Assembly: GCF_042654365.1 (NCBI RefSeq)
Contig: NZ_JBHSGG010000002.1
Location: 62,001-126,000 of the forward strand
Direction of reading: 5' to 3'
DNA: 64,000 nucleotides
From: Coralloluteibacterium thermophilum
GTDB lineage: Bacteria; Pseudomonadota; Gammaproteobacteria; Xanthomonadales; Xanthomonadaceae
In this document: piece after piece, positions 36,151 to 43,665 of the stretch
Layout: each line of letters begins with the position of its first letter
Position numbering within the stretch: the stretch's first letter is position 1
Notes under the pieces: generated by a model
The model's database searches: none
What the model was told of the DNA's origin: nothing
Seen by the model: the letters and a program-made list of their open reading frames with translations, nothing else
Translations under genes and position numbers: made by a program

Positions 36151-37467
36151 ATGAGCGCCATGAGCGCCATGCCGTTCCGCATCGACCTCCTGCTGCGGCG
36201 GCTGCGCGAGCAGCTCTGGGTCCGCCCGGCGCTGTGGAGCCTGGCGGCGGTGGCAGTCGCGCTGCTGGCCGCCCTCGCGGACAGCGTGCTGCCGGCGCGC
36301 CTGGCGCCCCGGATCGAGCAGGAGACGGTCGCCTCGCTGCTCCGGATCATCGCCTCGAGCATGCTGGCGGTGAGCACGTTCTCGCTCTCCATCCTCGTCG
36401 GCGCCTTCGCCTCGGTCTCGGGCAACGCCACGCCGCGGGCGACGCGGCTGATCGTCGCCGACGACACCGCGCAGAACGCGCTGGGCGTGTTCATCGCCGC
36501 CTTCATCTACTCGGTGGTGGCGCTGACCGCGCTGGAGAGCGGCTACTACGGGCAGGTCGGCCGGCTGGTGCTGTTCGTCGGCACGCTGGCGATGCTGGGC
36601 TACATCGTCATCACCTTCCTGCGCTGGATCCAGGTGCTGTCGGTGATGGGCCGCATGGGCAACACCATCGAGCGCGTCGAGCGCGCGGCGTCGGAGGCGC
36701 TGGAGGCGTGGATGCGCGCGCCCTGCCTCGGCGGCGTGGCGCTGGCGGAGGACGCGCCGGCGGACGGCGAGGAGGTGGTCGCCGGCGCGACCGGCTACCT
36801 CCAGCACATCGACATGGCCGCGCTGCAGGCGGCGGCCGAGGCCTGCTCGGGGCGGGTGCAGGTGCTGCTGCGGCCCGGTGCGCTGGTGCATCCCGGGCGG
36901 GCGGTGGCCCGCCTGCGGCCGGGCGGGCCGCTGCCGCAGGAGCGCCGCGAGGAACTGCTGCGCCAGGTCGCCGACGCGTTCGTGGTCGGCAACGAGCGCA
37001 GCTACGCCCAGGACCCGCGCTTCGGCCTCGTGGTGCTGTCGGAGATCGCGCAGCGCGCGCTGTCGCCGGGCATCAACGATCCCGGCACCGCCATCGTGGT
37101 GCTGGCGAGCCTGGCGCGCCTGCTGATCGCCACCGGCGCGCCGCGGGAGGCGTCCGAGGATGCCGACGAGGCGCCGCGCCATCCGCGGGTGGCGGTGGCG
37201 CCGCTCGACGAGGCGGACCTGGTCCGCGACGCCCTCGACCTGATCGCGCGCGACGGCGCGGGCCAGGTCGAGATCGCGGTCCGCGTGCAGAAGACCCTGG
37301 CCGCGGTCGCCGCCGGGGCCGCGCCGCCGCTGGCCGCCGCCGTGCGCGCGGAGTCGGCGCGTGCGCTGGAGCGCGCGCGCCGCAGCGACGCGCTGCTCGA
37401 GGACGAGCTCGCCCTGCTCGCCGACCTCGCGCACGAGGCCCGGACCGTGCCGCGGGCGGTGCGCTAG
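36151..37467 (+). CDS. DUF2254 family membrane protein
   Basis: About 438 residues. Four hydrophobic segments in the first 180 residues (PALWSLAAVAVALLAALAD, IIASSMLAVSTFSLSILVG, GVFIAAFIYSVVALTAL, LVLFVGTLAMLGYIVITFL) and a soluble C-terminal part with RSYAQDPRFGLVVLSEIAQR and LSPGINDPGTAIVVL. These are typical of DUF2254, whose function is unknown. ATG at 36151, 36160 and 36169 are all possible; the GGGGG just before 36151 would suit 36160 better. The TAG stop shares the palindrome CTAG with the stop of convergent rpe. Confidence 0.85.
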   Translation: MSAMSAMPFRIDLLLRRLREQLWVRPALWSLAAVAVALLAALADSVLPARLAPRIEQETVASLLRIIASSMLAVSTFSLSILVGAFASVSGNATPRATRLIVADDTAQNALGVFIAAFIYSVVALTALESGYYGQVGRLVLFVGTLAMLGYIVITFLRWIQVLSVMGRMGNTIERVERAASEALEAWMRAPCLGGVALAEDAPADGEEVVAGATGYLQHIDMAALQAAAEACSGRVQVLLRPGALVHPGRAVARLRPGGPLPQERREELLRQVADAFVVGNERSYAQDPRFGLVVLSEIAQRALSPGINDPGTAIVVLASLARLLIATGAPREASEDADEAPRHPRVAVAPLDEADLVRDALDLIARDGAGQVEIAVRVQKTLAAVAAGAAPPLAAAVRAESARALERARRSDALLEDELALLADLAHEARTVPRAVR

Positions 37468-38132
37468 CCCGCGGCGACGTTCGCGCGCATGGCCTCGATG
37501 ACCGCGCGGTAGTCCGGCGCGTTGAAGATCGCGGAGCCGGCGACGAAGGTGTCGGCGCCCGCGGCGGCGATCTCGGCGATGTTGTCGGCCTTGACCCCGC
37601 CGTCCACCTCCAGGCGGATGTCGCGGCCGCTGGCGTCGATGATCGCGCGCGCGCGGCGCAGCTTCGCCAGCGAGGACGGGATGAAGCCCTGGCCGCCGAA
37701 GCCGGGATTGACCGACATGACCAGCACCAGGTCCACCATGTCGATCACCTCCTCCAGGATGGTCAGCGGCGTCGCCGGGTTGAACACCAGGCCGGCCTTG
37801 CAGCCCTGGTCGCGGATCAGCTGCAGGGTGCGGTGGACGTGCTCGCTCGCCTCCGGGTGGAAGGAGATCACCGAGGCGCCGGCCCGGGCGAAGTCCGGGA
37901 CGATGCGGTCGACCGGCCGGACCATCAGGTGCACGTCGATGGGCGCGGTCACCCCGTGCCGGCGCAGCGCCTCGCACACCATCGGGCCGATGGTGAGGTT
38001 GGGGACGTAGTGGTTGTCCATGACGTCGAAGTGCACCCAGTCGGCGCCCGCGGCGAGTACGGCATCGACCTCCTCGCCCAGGCGGGCGAAATCGGCGGAC
38101 AGGATCGACGGAGCGATCAGGATCTTCGACAT
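37464..38132 (-). CDS. rpe: Ribulose-phosphate 3-epimerase
   Basis: TIM-barrel enzyme of 222 residues in the pentose phosphate pathway. Motifs: APSILSADFARLGEEV, the metal ligands in WVHFDVMDNHYVPNLTIGP, IDVHLMV, VMSVNPGFGGQGFIP and the final LEVDGGVK plus AGSAIF. Followed at 20 bases by no same-strand gene; the J-domain gene lies just upstream. Confidence 0.97.
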   Translation of the reverse strand: MSKILIAPSILSADFARLGEEVDAVLAAGADWVHFDVMDNHYVPNLTIGPMVCEALRRHGVTAPIDVHLMVRPVDRIVPDFARAGASVISFHPEASEHVHRTLQLIRDQGCKAGLVFNPATPLTILEEVIDMVDLVLVMSVNPGFGGQGFIPSSLAKLRRARAIIDASGRDIRLEVDGGVKADNIAEIAAAGADTFVAGSAIFNAPDYRAVIEAMRANVAAG

Positions 38133-38152
38133 GGTGCGACCTCGGTTCGGCG

Positions 38153-38494
38153 TCAGCGCGCGCGGCGGCGCTGCTTCTGGATGGCCTCGTAGGCCGCGTT
38201 GATCGCCCGCGCGCGCTCGCCGGCGCGGGCCTGGAGTTCCGGCGCGGCATCGGCCACGCGGTCCGGGTGGTACTGGGACATCAGCCGGCGGTAGGCGCGC
38301 TCGACCTCGGCGTCGCTGGCGTCCGGGCTCACGCCGAGCACGCGGTAGTGCTCGTCGCGCGGGCGCGACAGGCGGAACCAGTCGGCGTCGAAGGCGTGCC
38401 CGATCGCCAGCCCGAGCAGGGCCCCCGCGGGATGCCGCAGCAGCAGCCAGCCCGCGATGAAGCCGAGCACCTTGCCGTACCACCTCGTGCGCAT
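38153..38494 (-). CDS. Membrane-anchored J-domain protein
   Basis: 113 residues. The N-terminus (MRTRWYGKVLGFIAGWLLLRHPAGALLGLAIGHAFD, here cited in parts: GKVLGFIAGWLLL, AGALLGLAIGHAFD) resembles the DjlA-type membrane anchor. The C-terminal 65 residues are a J domain with the invariant HPD in MSQYHPDRVA, which should stimulate DnaK. The DjlA central TerB-like domain is missing, so it is a short form. Ten bases separate it from the cytochrome gene upstream, implying an operon with rpe downstream. Confidence 0.85.
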   Translation of the reverse strand: MRTRWYGKVLGFIAGWLLLRHPAGALLGLAIGHAFDADWFRLSRPRDEHYRVLGVSPDASDAEVERAYRRLMSQYHPDRVADAAPELQARAGERARAINAAYEAIQKQRRRAR

Positions 38495-38504
38495 GCGCGG
38501 ATCC

Positions 38505-38888
38505 TCAGTTGGCGGGGGCCGCGTCGGGACGGACGCCACCCGGCGGCTGCGCAGCGTACCAAGCCGCGAGCGCCGCGATGTCGGGCTCGGAGAGCGCCCC
38601 GGCCATGGCGTTCATGGGGCCGCCGTTGCGCCGGTTGTCGCGGTACTCGCGCAGGACCCGGCGCATGTAGGCCTCGTCCTGCCCGGCGATGTGCGGGGTG
38701 CCGGCCATGCGGCTGACGCCGTCGCGCCCGTGGCAGGCCACGCACATGCCCAATCGGGCCGGCGGCGCCCCGGCGGCGGAGTCGGCGGCGTCCGCGGACG
38801 CGGTGGCGGCGGGCGCCGGCGCGGGCTCGGCGGCGCAGCCGGCGAGCGCGAACAGGGCGAGGACGGAGAGCGGGCGGATCGGACTCAT
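38505..38888 (-). CDS. Cytochrome c family lipoprotein
   Basis: 127 residues. Lipoprotein signal (LSVLALFALAGC, lipidated Cys at about residue 19), an Ala/Pro linker, then a single class-I cytochrome c fold: heme site MCVACHGRDG, MAGTPHIAGQ and a C-terminal Met-containing GGPMNAMAGALSEPDIAALAAWYAA. Likely a periplasmic electron carrier resembling a half of cytochrome c4. Divergent from purC across 53 bases. Confidence 0.9.
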   Translation of the reverse strand: MSPIRPLSVLALFALAGCAAEPAPAPAATASADAADSAAGAPPARLGMCVACHGRDGVSRMAGTPHIAGQDEAYMRRVLREYRDNRRNGGPMNAMAGALSEPDIAALAAWYAAQPPGGVRPDAAPAN

Positions 38889-38896
38889 CCGCACAA

Positions 38897-38915
38897 GTGT
38901 ACCGGCGCCGTACAC
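38897..38915. promoter_or_regulatory. Palindrome in the cytochrome c / purC divergent gap
   Basis: GTGTAC-N7-GTACAC. The right arm runs into TACACT (38911-38916), a possible -10 for purC 26 bases before its GTG. Could be an operator for both genes; the regulator is unknown. Confidence 0.3.
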
Positions 38916-38941
38916 TAGACGTTTCAACCAGGGGCGAGCCC

Positions 38942-39835
38942 GTGACCAGCGTCCTGCACACCTCCGACCTTCCCGGCCTCGAACTGCTCCACCGCGGCAA
39001 GGTCCGCGACGTCTACGCGCTCGACCGCGACCGCCTGCTGATGGTCGCGACCGACCGCATCTCCGCCTTCGACGTGGTGCTGCCCGACCCGATCCCGGGC
39101 AAGGGCGAGATCCTGTGCCGGATGTCGAACGTGTGGTTCGAGCAGACCCGCACGCTCATGCCCAACCATCTCACGGGCGAGGCCGTGGCCGACGTGCTCC
39201 CGGCCGGGGTGGACGCGGACGCCTACCTGCAACGCTCGGTGGTGACGCGGCGCCTGACCCCGCTGCCGGTCGAGGCCATCGCGCGCGGCTACCTGATCGG
39301 CTCGGGGTGGAAGGACTACCAGGCGACCGGCGTGGTCAGCGGCCATCGCCTGCCGCCGGGCCTGCGCCAGGCCGAGCGCCTGCTCGAACCGCTGTTCACG
39401 CCCTCCACCAAGGCCGCGCCCGGCGCGCACGACGAGGCCATCGACTTCGACGCGGTGGTGGCGCTGATCGGCGGCGAGCTGGCCGAGCGGGTCCGCGACG
39501 CCACCCTGCGCATCTACCGCCACGCGGCGCAGTACGCCGCCGAGCGCGGCATCATCATCGCCGACACCAAGCTCGAGTTCGGCACCGACGCCGACGGTAC
39601 GCTCTACGTCATGGACGAGATGCTGACGCCCGATTCCTCGCGCTTCTGGCCGGCCGACGCGTACCGGGTCGGCACCAACCCGCCGAGCTACGACAAGCAG
39701 TACGTGCGCGACTACCTGGAGACGCTGGACTGGGACAAGTCCGCCCCTGGCCCGCGGCTGCCCCCCGAGATCATCGAGAACACGCGCGCCAAGTACGCCG
39801 AGGCGCTCCACCGCCTCACCGGTCTGCGCGCCTGA
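38942..39835 (+). CDS. purC: SAICAR synthetase
   Basis: 297-residue enzyme ligating aspartate in purine synthesis, of the longer single-domain type common outside E. coli. Motifs: LLHRGKVRDVYALDRDRLLMVATDRISAFDVV (seen as HRGKVRDVYAL and VATDRISAFD), MPNHLTGE, VEAIARGYLIGSGWKDY, IIIADTKLEFG, VMDEMLTPDSSRFWP and YDKQYVRDYLE. GTG start at 38942. Its 3' end overlaps the convergent peptidase gene by 20 bases. Confidence 0.97.
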   Translation: MTSVLHTSDLPGLELLHRGKVRDVYALDRDRLLMVATDRISAFDVVLPDPIPGKGEILCRMSNVWFEQTRTLMPNHLTGEAVADVLPAGVDADAYLQRSVVTRRLTPLPVEAIARGYLIGSGWKDYQATGVVSGHRLPPGLRQAERLLEPLFTPSTKAAPGAHDEAIDFDAVVALIGGELAERVRDATLRIYRHAAQYAAERGIIIADTKLEFGTDADGTLYVMDEMLTPDSSRFWPADAYRVGTNPPSYDKQYVRDYLETLDWDKSAPGPRLPPEIIENTRAKYAEALHRLTGLRA

Positions 39836-41579
39836 GCGCCGGCGCGCGCCCGCCCTCCCGCGCCTCCAGCGCCAGACGCAGCGCCCCGCGCATGTCGAGC
39901 CGCGCGCTGCGGCCGACGTCGGGATCGTCGCGCCTGCCCCCGCGCTCGTGGGGCCGCAGCGGCGCGGTCAGCGCCTCCGCCTCGTCGGCGTCGGCGTCGA
40001 GGTCCTCGCCGATGGGCAGGGCGCTGCGCCGGAGCAGGTCGCGCAGTGCCGCCGGCGCGAGCTCCGGCGCGATGCTGCGCATGGCGGCGACCGTGGCCGT
40101 CGCCAGCGCCGTGGCGTAGGACGTGCCGCAGCGGCGCGCGCCGGCCTCGCCCGGGGCCGCGGCCGGCGCCCGCACGCAGGCGGCCGCGGTGATGTCAACC
40201 CGCGTGTCCAGGTTCGAGGAGGCGCGGCGGGTGGCGAAGTCGGGGTCGGCCACCCGGCCGGCCTCGTCGCTGCGCTCGTGCCCGCCCACGACCAGCAGCT
40301 GCGGGCTGCGCAGGGCCGAGGGCAGGCGGTGGTCGCTGTCGCCGGAGAAGGTGCCGGCATTGCCCGCGGAGTTCACCACCAGCACGTCCGGGTGGGCCTC
40401 GGCCAGCCAGTCGAAGAAGGCGCGCAGCAGCGCCTCGTAGCCGGCGAAGGCCTCGGGGCTGCGCAGTGCCGAATCCACCCTGCCGCCCTCGACGCGGCGG
40501 GCGCCGACGCGATGCACGCCCCAGCTCCAGTTGATGAGCCGCGCGCCGTCCTCGACCATCCGCACCGTCGTCGCCACGTTCTCCAGCAGGCCGGCGTCGC
40601 TGCCGCGGTCGACGATGAGTTCCATGCCGCCGTGGTGGCCGTCCAGCGCGCGCAGGAAGCCCGTCGCGCCGCCGGCGGCGCCCGCGGCGGCGAAGATCCC
40701 CGCGACGGTGCTGCCGTGTCCGTCGGCCTCGTCGGCCGCACGCGCGTACAGGCGCAGGCGCTGCGGGTCGTCCTGCGCCGCGAGGCCGGCGAAGTCCGGG
40801 CTCTCCCAGTACACCGCGCGCTCGACCACTCCGATGCGCACCGGCGCCGGGGCGACGCGCGCGCCGCCCGTACCCGGCACCCGGCGCCGGTAGGTCTCCA
40901 CCGCCTGCATGAAGCGGTTGGCGGCGAGGTCAGGGTCGGGCGCACCCGCGTCCCCGGCCTCGCCCTCCAGGCCGTCCTCGGGCGAGGACTCCTCCACCAT
41001 CACCGCACGCACGCCGGGCGCCGCGCGCAGACGCTGGAGCAGGGCCTCGCGCGCCTCCAGGTCGCGCGCCGGCAGGCGCAGTTGCCAGACGCGCAGGGGC
41101 GGGATCGCGCCGACCAGCTCGGCGCCCACGTGCGCCGCCAGGTCGCGCGCGGCATCCTCGCCGCCCTCGGTCAGGACCGCGACCAGGTCGCGGTAGGTGG
41201 TGATGCCGAAGGCATTCTCCTCGACCTCGTCCGGCCCCGCCGCGAGCGTGGCGCTGGCCCGCATGGACAGCCACACCGGGTTGCTGCGGCGGTCGCCACT
41301 GCGTGCGTGCAGGGGGCCGCTGCCGTGCAGGGCCGGGTCCAGGCGCAGCCGCAGCGTGCCGTCCTCCACCGTGTGCGGAACGACCCGCCCGTCGAGCAGC
41401 AGGCGCACCCGCTCCGGGGCGGCGCCGTCCACGCGCAGGCAGACCTCGCGCTCCCGCGCCAGCAGGTCGCCGCAGCGCTGCAGCGCGACGATGCGCAGCG
41501 GCGCGCCCTCGCCGCCGGATGCGGGCGCGGGGAGGAGCAGCGCGAGCACGGTCGCGGCGAGCAGGTGTCCGGTCCGCAT
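39816..41579 (-). CDS. Secreted S8 (subtilisin-fold) peptidase homologue with Asp-to-Glu change
   Basis: 587 residues with signal peptide (MRTGHLLAATVLALLLPAPASG). Residues about 120-200 resemble a propeptide. The S8 domain follows: His288 in DGHGSTVAGIFAA, oxyanion Asn407 in VVNSAGNAG and Ser487 in CGTSYATALA are in place. The position of the catalytic Asp, normally in a D-T/S-G strand, reads Glu253 in RIGVVERAVYW. The C-terminal 75 residues are acidic and Arg-rich. It may be a weakened or specialised enzyme, or an inactive relative. ATG at 41579 gives the signal peptide. Confidence 0.8.
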   Translation of the reverse strand: MRTGHLLAATVLALLLPAPASGGEGAPLRIVALQRCGDLLAREREVCLRVDGAAPERVRLLLDGRVVPHTVEDGTLRLRLDPALHGSGPLHARSGDRRSNPVWLSMRASATLAAGPDEVEENAFGITTYRDLVAVLTEGGEDAARDLAAHVGAELVGAIPPLRVWQLRLPARDLEAREALLQRLRAAPGVRAVMVEESSPEDGLEGEAGDAGAPDPDLAANRFMQAVETYRRRVPGTGGARVAPAPVRIGVVERAVYWESPDFAGLAAQDDPQRLRLYARAADEADGHGSTVAGIFAAAGAAGGATGFLRALDGHHGGMELIVDRGSDAGLLENVATTVRMVEDGARLINWSWGVHRVGARRVEGGRVDSALRSPEAFAGYEALLRAFFDWLAEAHPDVLVVNSAGNAGTFSGDSDHRLPSALRSPQLLVVGGHERSDEAGRVADPDFATRRASSNLDTRVDITAAACVRAPAAAPGEAGARRCGTSYATALATATVAAMRSIAPELAPAALRDLLRRSALPIGEDLDADADEAEALTAPLRPHERGGRRDDPDVGRSARLDMRGALRLALEAREGGRAPALRRADR

Positions 41580-41631
41580 GACGCGGCATTGCAGCATGGC
41601 GCAGCGTGACGGCGGCGCTAGCATGGCCCCC

Positions 41632-42108
41632 ATGGACACCAACGCGCGGCGCATCGACCACTACCTCGGGCACTACGGCGAGGACCACCGTCACCCGGTC
41701 AACCAGCGCATCCACCTGTGGTGCGTGCCGGCCATCGTATGGTCGGTGATCGCCCTGCTGTGGGCGATCCCGGTGCCCGTCGCACTGGGCATGCCGGGGC
41801 TGTGGGCGGTGCTGGCGATGGTGGCCGCCCTGCTCTACTACTGGACCCTGTCGCGCCGGCTCGGCAGCGGTGCCTTCCTGCTGTTCGTGCTGATGGGCGT
41901 GGTCTGCGAGCTGCTGTACGACGCCGTGGGCGCGGCCGGGCTGGCCTGGACCGCGCTGGCGGTCTTCGTGGTGGCATGGATCGGCCAGTTCGTCGGCCAC
42001 CGCATCGAAGGGCGGCGGCCGAGCTTCTTCACCGACCTCACCTACCTGCTGATCGGCCCGCTGTGGACGCTGAGCAAGCTGTACCGCCGGCTCGGCTGGA
42101 CCTGGTGA
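41632..42108 (+). CDS. Mpo1-like (DUF962) membrane protein
   Basis: 158 residues with four hydrophobic segments. The conserved HRHPVNQRIHLWCVP near the N-terminus and GQFVGHRIEGRRPSF near the C-terminus carry the His residues that bind Fe2+ in the yeast 2-hydroxy-fatty-acid dioxygenase Mpo1. A role in alpha-oxidation of hydroxy fatty acids is inferred by family. ATG at 41632 is used; an ATG nine bases upstream is in frame. Confidence 0.85.
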   Translation: MDTNARRIDHYLGHYGEDHRHPVNQRIHLWCVPAIVWSVIALLWAIPVPVALGMPGLWAVLAMVAALLYYWTLSRRLGSGAFLLFVLMGVVCELLYDAVGAAGLAWTALAVFVVAWIGQFVGHRIEGRRPSFFTDLTYLLIGPLWTLSKLYRRLGWTW

Positions 42109-42114
42109 GCCGGC

Positions 42115-42600
42115 TCAGGGACCGGTCGTGCCCGCGAGGCCGGCGACCAGGGCGGCGACGAAGGCCAGCACGAAGCCGATCACGAACAGCATGACCATGT
42201 AGAGGAAGGCCGCCAGCAGTGTGGTGCCCACGCCCAGCGCGCTGCCGTCGGGGCGGCGCACCAGCAGGCGCGTCATCAGCGCGATCATCGCGAAGCCGAC
42301 CACGGTCGCGATGAGGTTGTAGGTCCAGCCGACGGTCGCCGCGGCCTCCGCCCCGCCGACGGCGCCGCCGAGCCCGAGGCCCAGGGCGACGACGACGTTG
42401 ATCACCGTGCCGAGCAGCGCCGCCAGGAACACCGCCAGCACGGTGCGCCCGTAGGGCGGCGAGAAGCGCGCCGCGAAGCGGACCGCGAGCTTGAGCAGCA
42501 GCCCGCCGACCAGCAGGAAGAGCAGCAGCGCGAGCAGCGCGATGCCGACCACCGCCGCGCTCGCGCCGGCGCCCATCGAAGCCAATGCCGTGCCGTCCAT
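42115..42600 (-). CDS. Small four-span membrane protein, unknown
   Basis: 161 residues with hydrophobic segments at about 14-34, 52-72, 91-111 and 130-158, Gly/Ala-rich, one basic loop (TRLLVRRPDGSALG). Not recognised. It converges with the Mpo1-like gene after six bases. ATG at 42600 gives a compact protein; the upstream frame extension has no coding character. Confidence 0.6.
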   Translation of the reverse strand: MDGTALASMGAGASAAVVGIALLALLLFLLVGGLLLKLAVRFAARFSPPYGRTVLAVFLAALLGTVINVVVALGLGLGGAVGGAEAAATVGWTYNLIATVVGFAMIALMTRLLVRRPDGSALGVGTTLLAAFLYMVMLFVIGFVLAFVAALVAGLAGTTGP

Positions 42601-42693
42601 CGTCCCCGGGTTCCCGTGAGAGGCGCCGCTGCGCCGGAAGCCGGATCGTGGCGCGGATCGACGCGGATCACAACGGCGGGCGCAGGACGCACG

Positions 42694-42699
42694 TAGACT
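42694..42699 (+). promoter_or_regulatory. -10-like hexamer upstream of the EamA gene
   Basis: TAGACT, 25 bases before the ATG at 42725; no clear -35. Confidence 0.3.
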
Positions 42700-42724
42700 C
42701 GCGCCCTTTGCCGCCGTACCCGCC

Positions 42725-43612
42725 ATGCCCCCGCGCGACGTCGCCCTGATCCTCCTGGTCTGCCTGGCCTGGGGCGGGAACTTCCTGACCTCGGCCTACG
42801 CGCTGCGCGAGATCCCGCCGTTCCTGTTCACCGCCCTGCGCCTGGCCCTGCTGAGCGTGGTCCTGCTGCCCTTCCTGCGCCGCCCGGAACCCGGGCAGTG
42901 GCCGCGGCTGGTCGCGGTGTGCCTGTGCAACGGCGTGCTGCACTTCGGGCTCAGCTTCTGGGCGCTGCGGATGGCCGGGAACCTGGCGTCGCCCGCCATC
43001 GTCATGCAGAGCTACGTGCCGATGGCGGCGCTGCTGGCCTGGGTGGTGCTGGGCGAGCGCTTCGCCTGGCGCACCGGGCTCGCCATCGCGGTCAGCTTCG
43101 CCGGGGTGCTGGTGCTGGGCTTCGACCCGCTGGTCCTGGCGGCGCCGTGGTCGCTGGTGCTGATGCTGGTCTCGGCCTTCTTCCTCGCCCTGGGCACGGT
43201 GCTGATGCGCCCGCTGCGCGGCCTGTCGGCCTTCTCGATGCAGGCGTGGACGGCCGTCGTCGGCGTCGCCCCGCTGCTGGCGGCGAGCCTGCTGCTGGAA
43301 CCGGGCGCCTTCGCTGCCGCGGCCGGCGCCGGGACGCTGGCCTGGGGCGGCGTGCTGTACTCGGCCGTGATCGCCTCCCTGCTCGGCCACGGGCTGTACT
43401 ACCTGCTGGTGCAGCGCCACCCCATCGCGCAGCTGACGCCCTGGCTGCTGCTGACGCCGGTGGTCGCGGTGGGGCTGGGCATCGCCTTCTGGGGCGACCG
43501 CCCCGGCATCCGCCTGTACGTCGGCGGGGCGATGGTCCTGGGCGGCGTGCTGCTCATCGCCCTGCGCGCGATGGCGAAGGCGCGCGCGGTGCCGCCGGCC
43601 CGCGAGATATAG
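42725..43612 (+). CDS. EamA/DMT-family transporter
   Basis: 295 residues with ten predicted spans in two EamA repeats. First repeat: LVCLAWGGNFLTSAYALREIPP and FTALRLALLSVVLLPFL; second: SAFFLALGTVLMRPLRG and later YLLVQRHPIAQLTPWLLLTP. Family members export amino acids or other metabolites; substrate unknown. Its TAG stop lies at the edge of the short palindromic repeat. Confidence 0.88.
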   Translation: MPPRDVALILLVCLAWGGNFLTSAYALREIPPFLFTALRLALLSVVLLPFLRRPEPGQWPRLVAVCLCNGVLHFGLSFWALRMAGNLASPAIVMQSYVPMAALLAWVVLGERFAWRTGLAIAVSFAGVLVLGFDPLVLAAPWSLVLMLVSAFFLALGTVLMRPLRGLSAFSMQAWTAVVGVAPLLAASLLLEPGAFAAAAGAGTLAWGGVLYSAVIASLLGHGLYYLLVQRHPIAQLTPWLLLTPVVAVGLGIAFWGDRPGIRLYVGGAMVLGGVLLIALRAMAKARAVPPAREI

Positions 43613-43662
43613 AGCGCGTCGTGCGTTTCGAGACGGGATGCCTCGAAGCGCACGACACGCTC
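43612..43662. repeat. Short REP-like palindrome
   Basis: Arms GAGCGCGTCGTGCGTTTCG (43612-43630) and its inverted copy at 43644-43662 match at 17 of 19 positions around a 13-base loop. The outer sequence GAGCGTGTCGTGC is shared with the element at 3648-3860. It lies between convergent genes and may end transcription from both. Confidence 0.65.
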
Positions 43663-43665
43663 CGG

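Noticed and set aside
37464..37467. Shared CTAG of the convergent DUF2254 and rpe stops
   Set aside because: Curious but expected occasionally in densely packed genomes; no functional implication.
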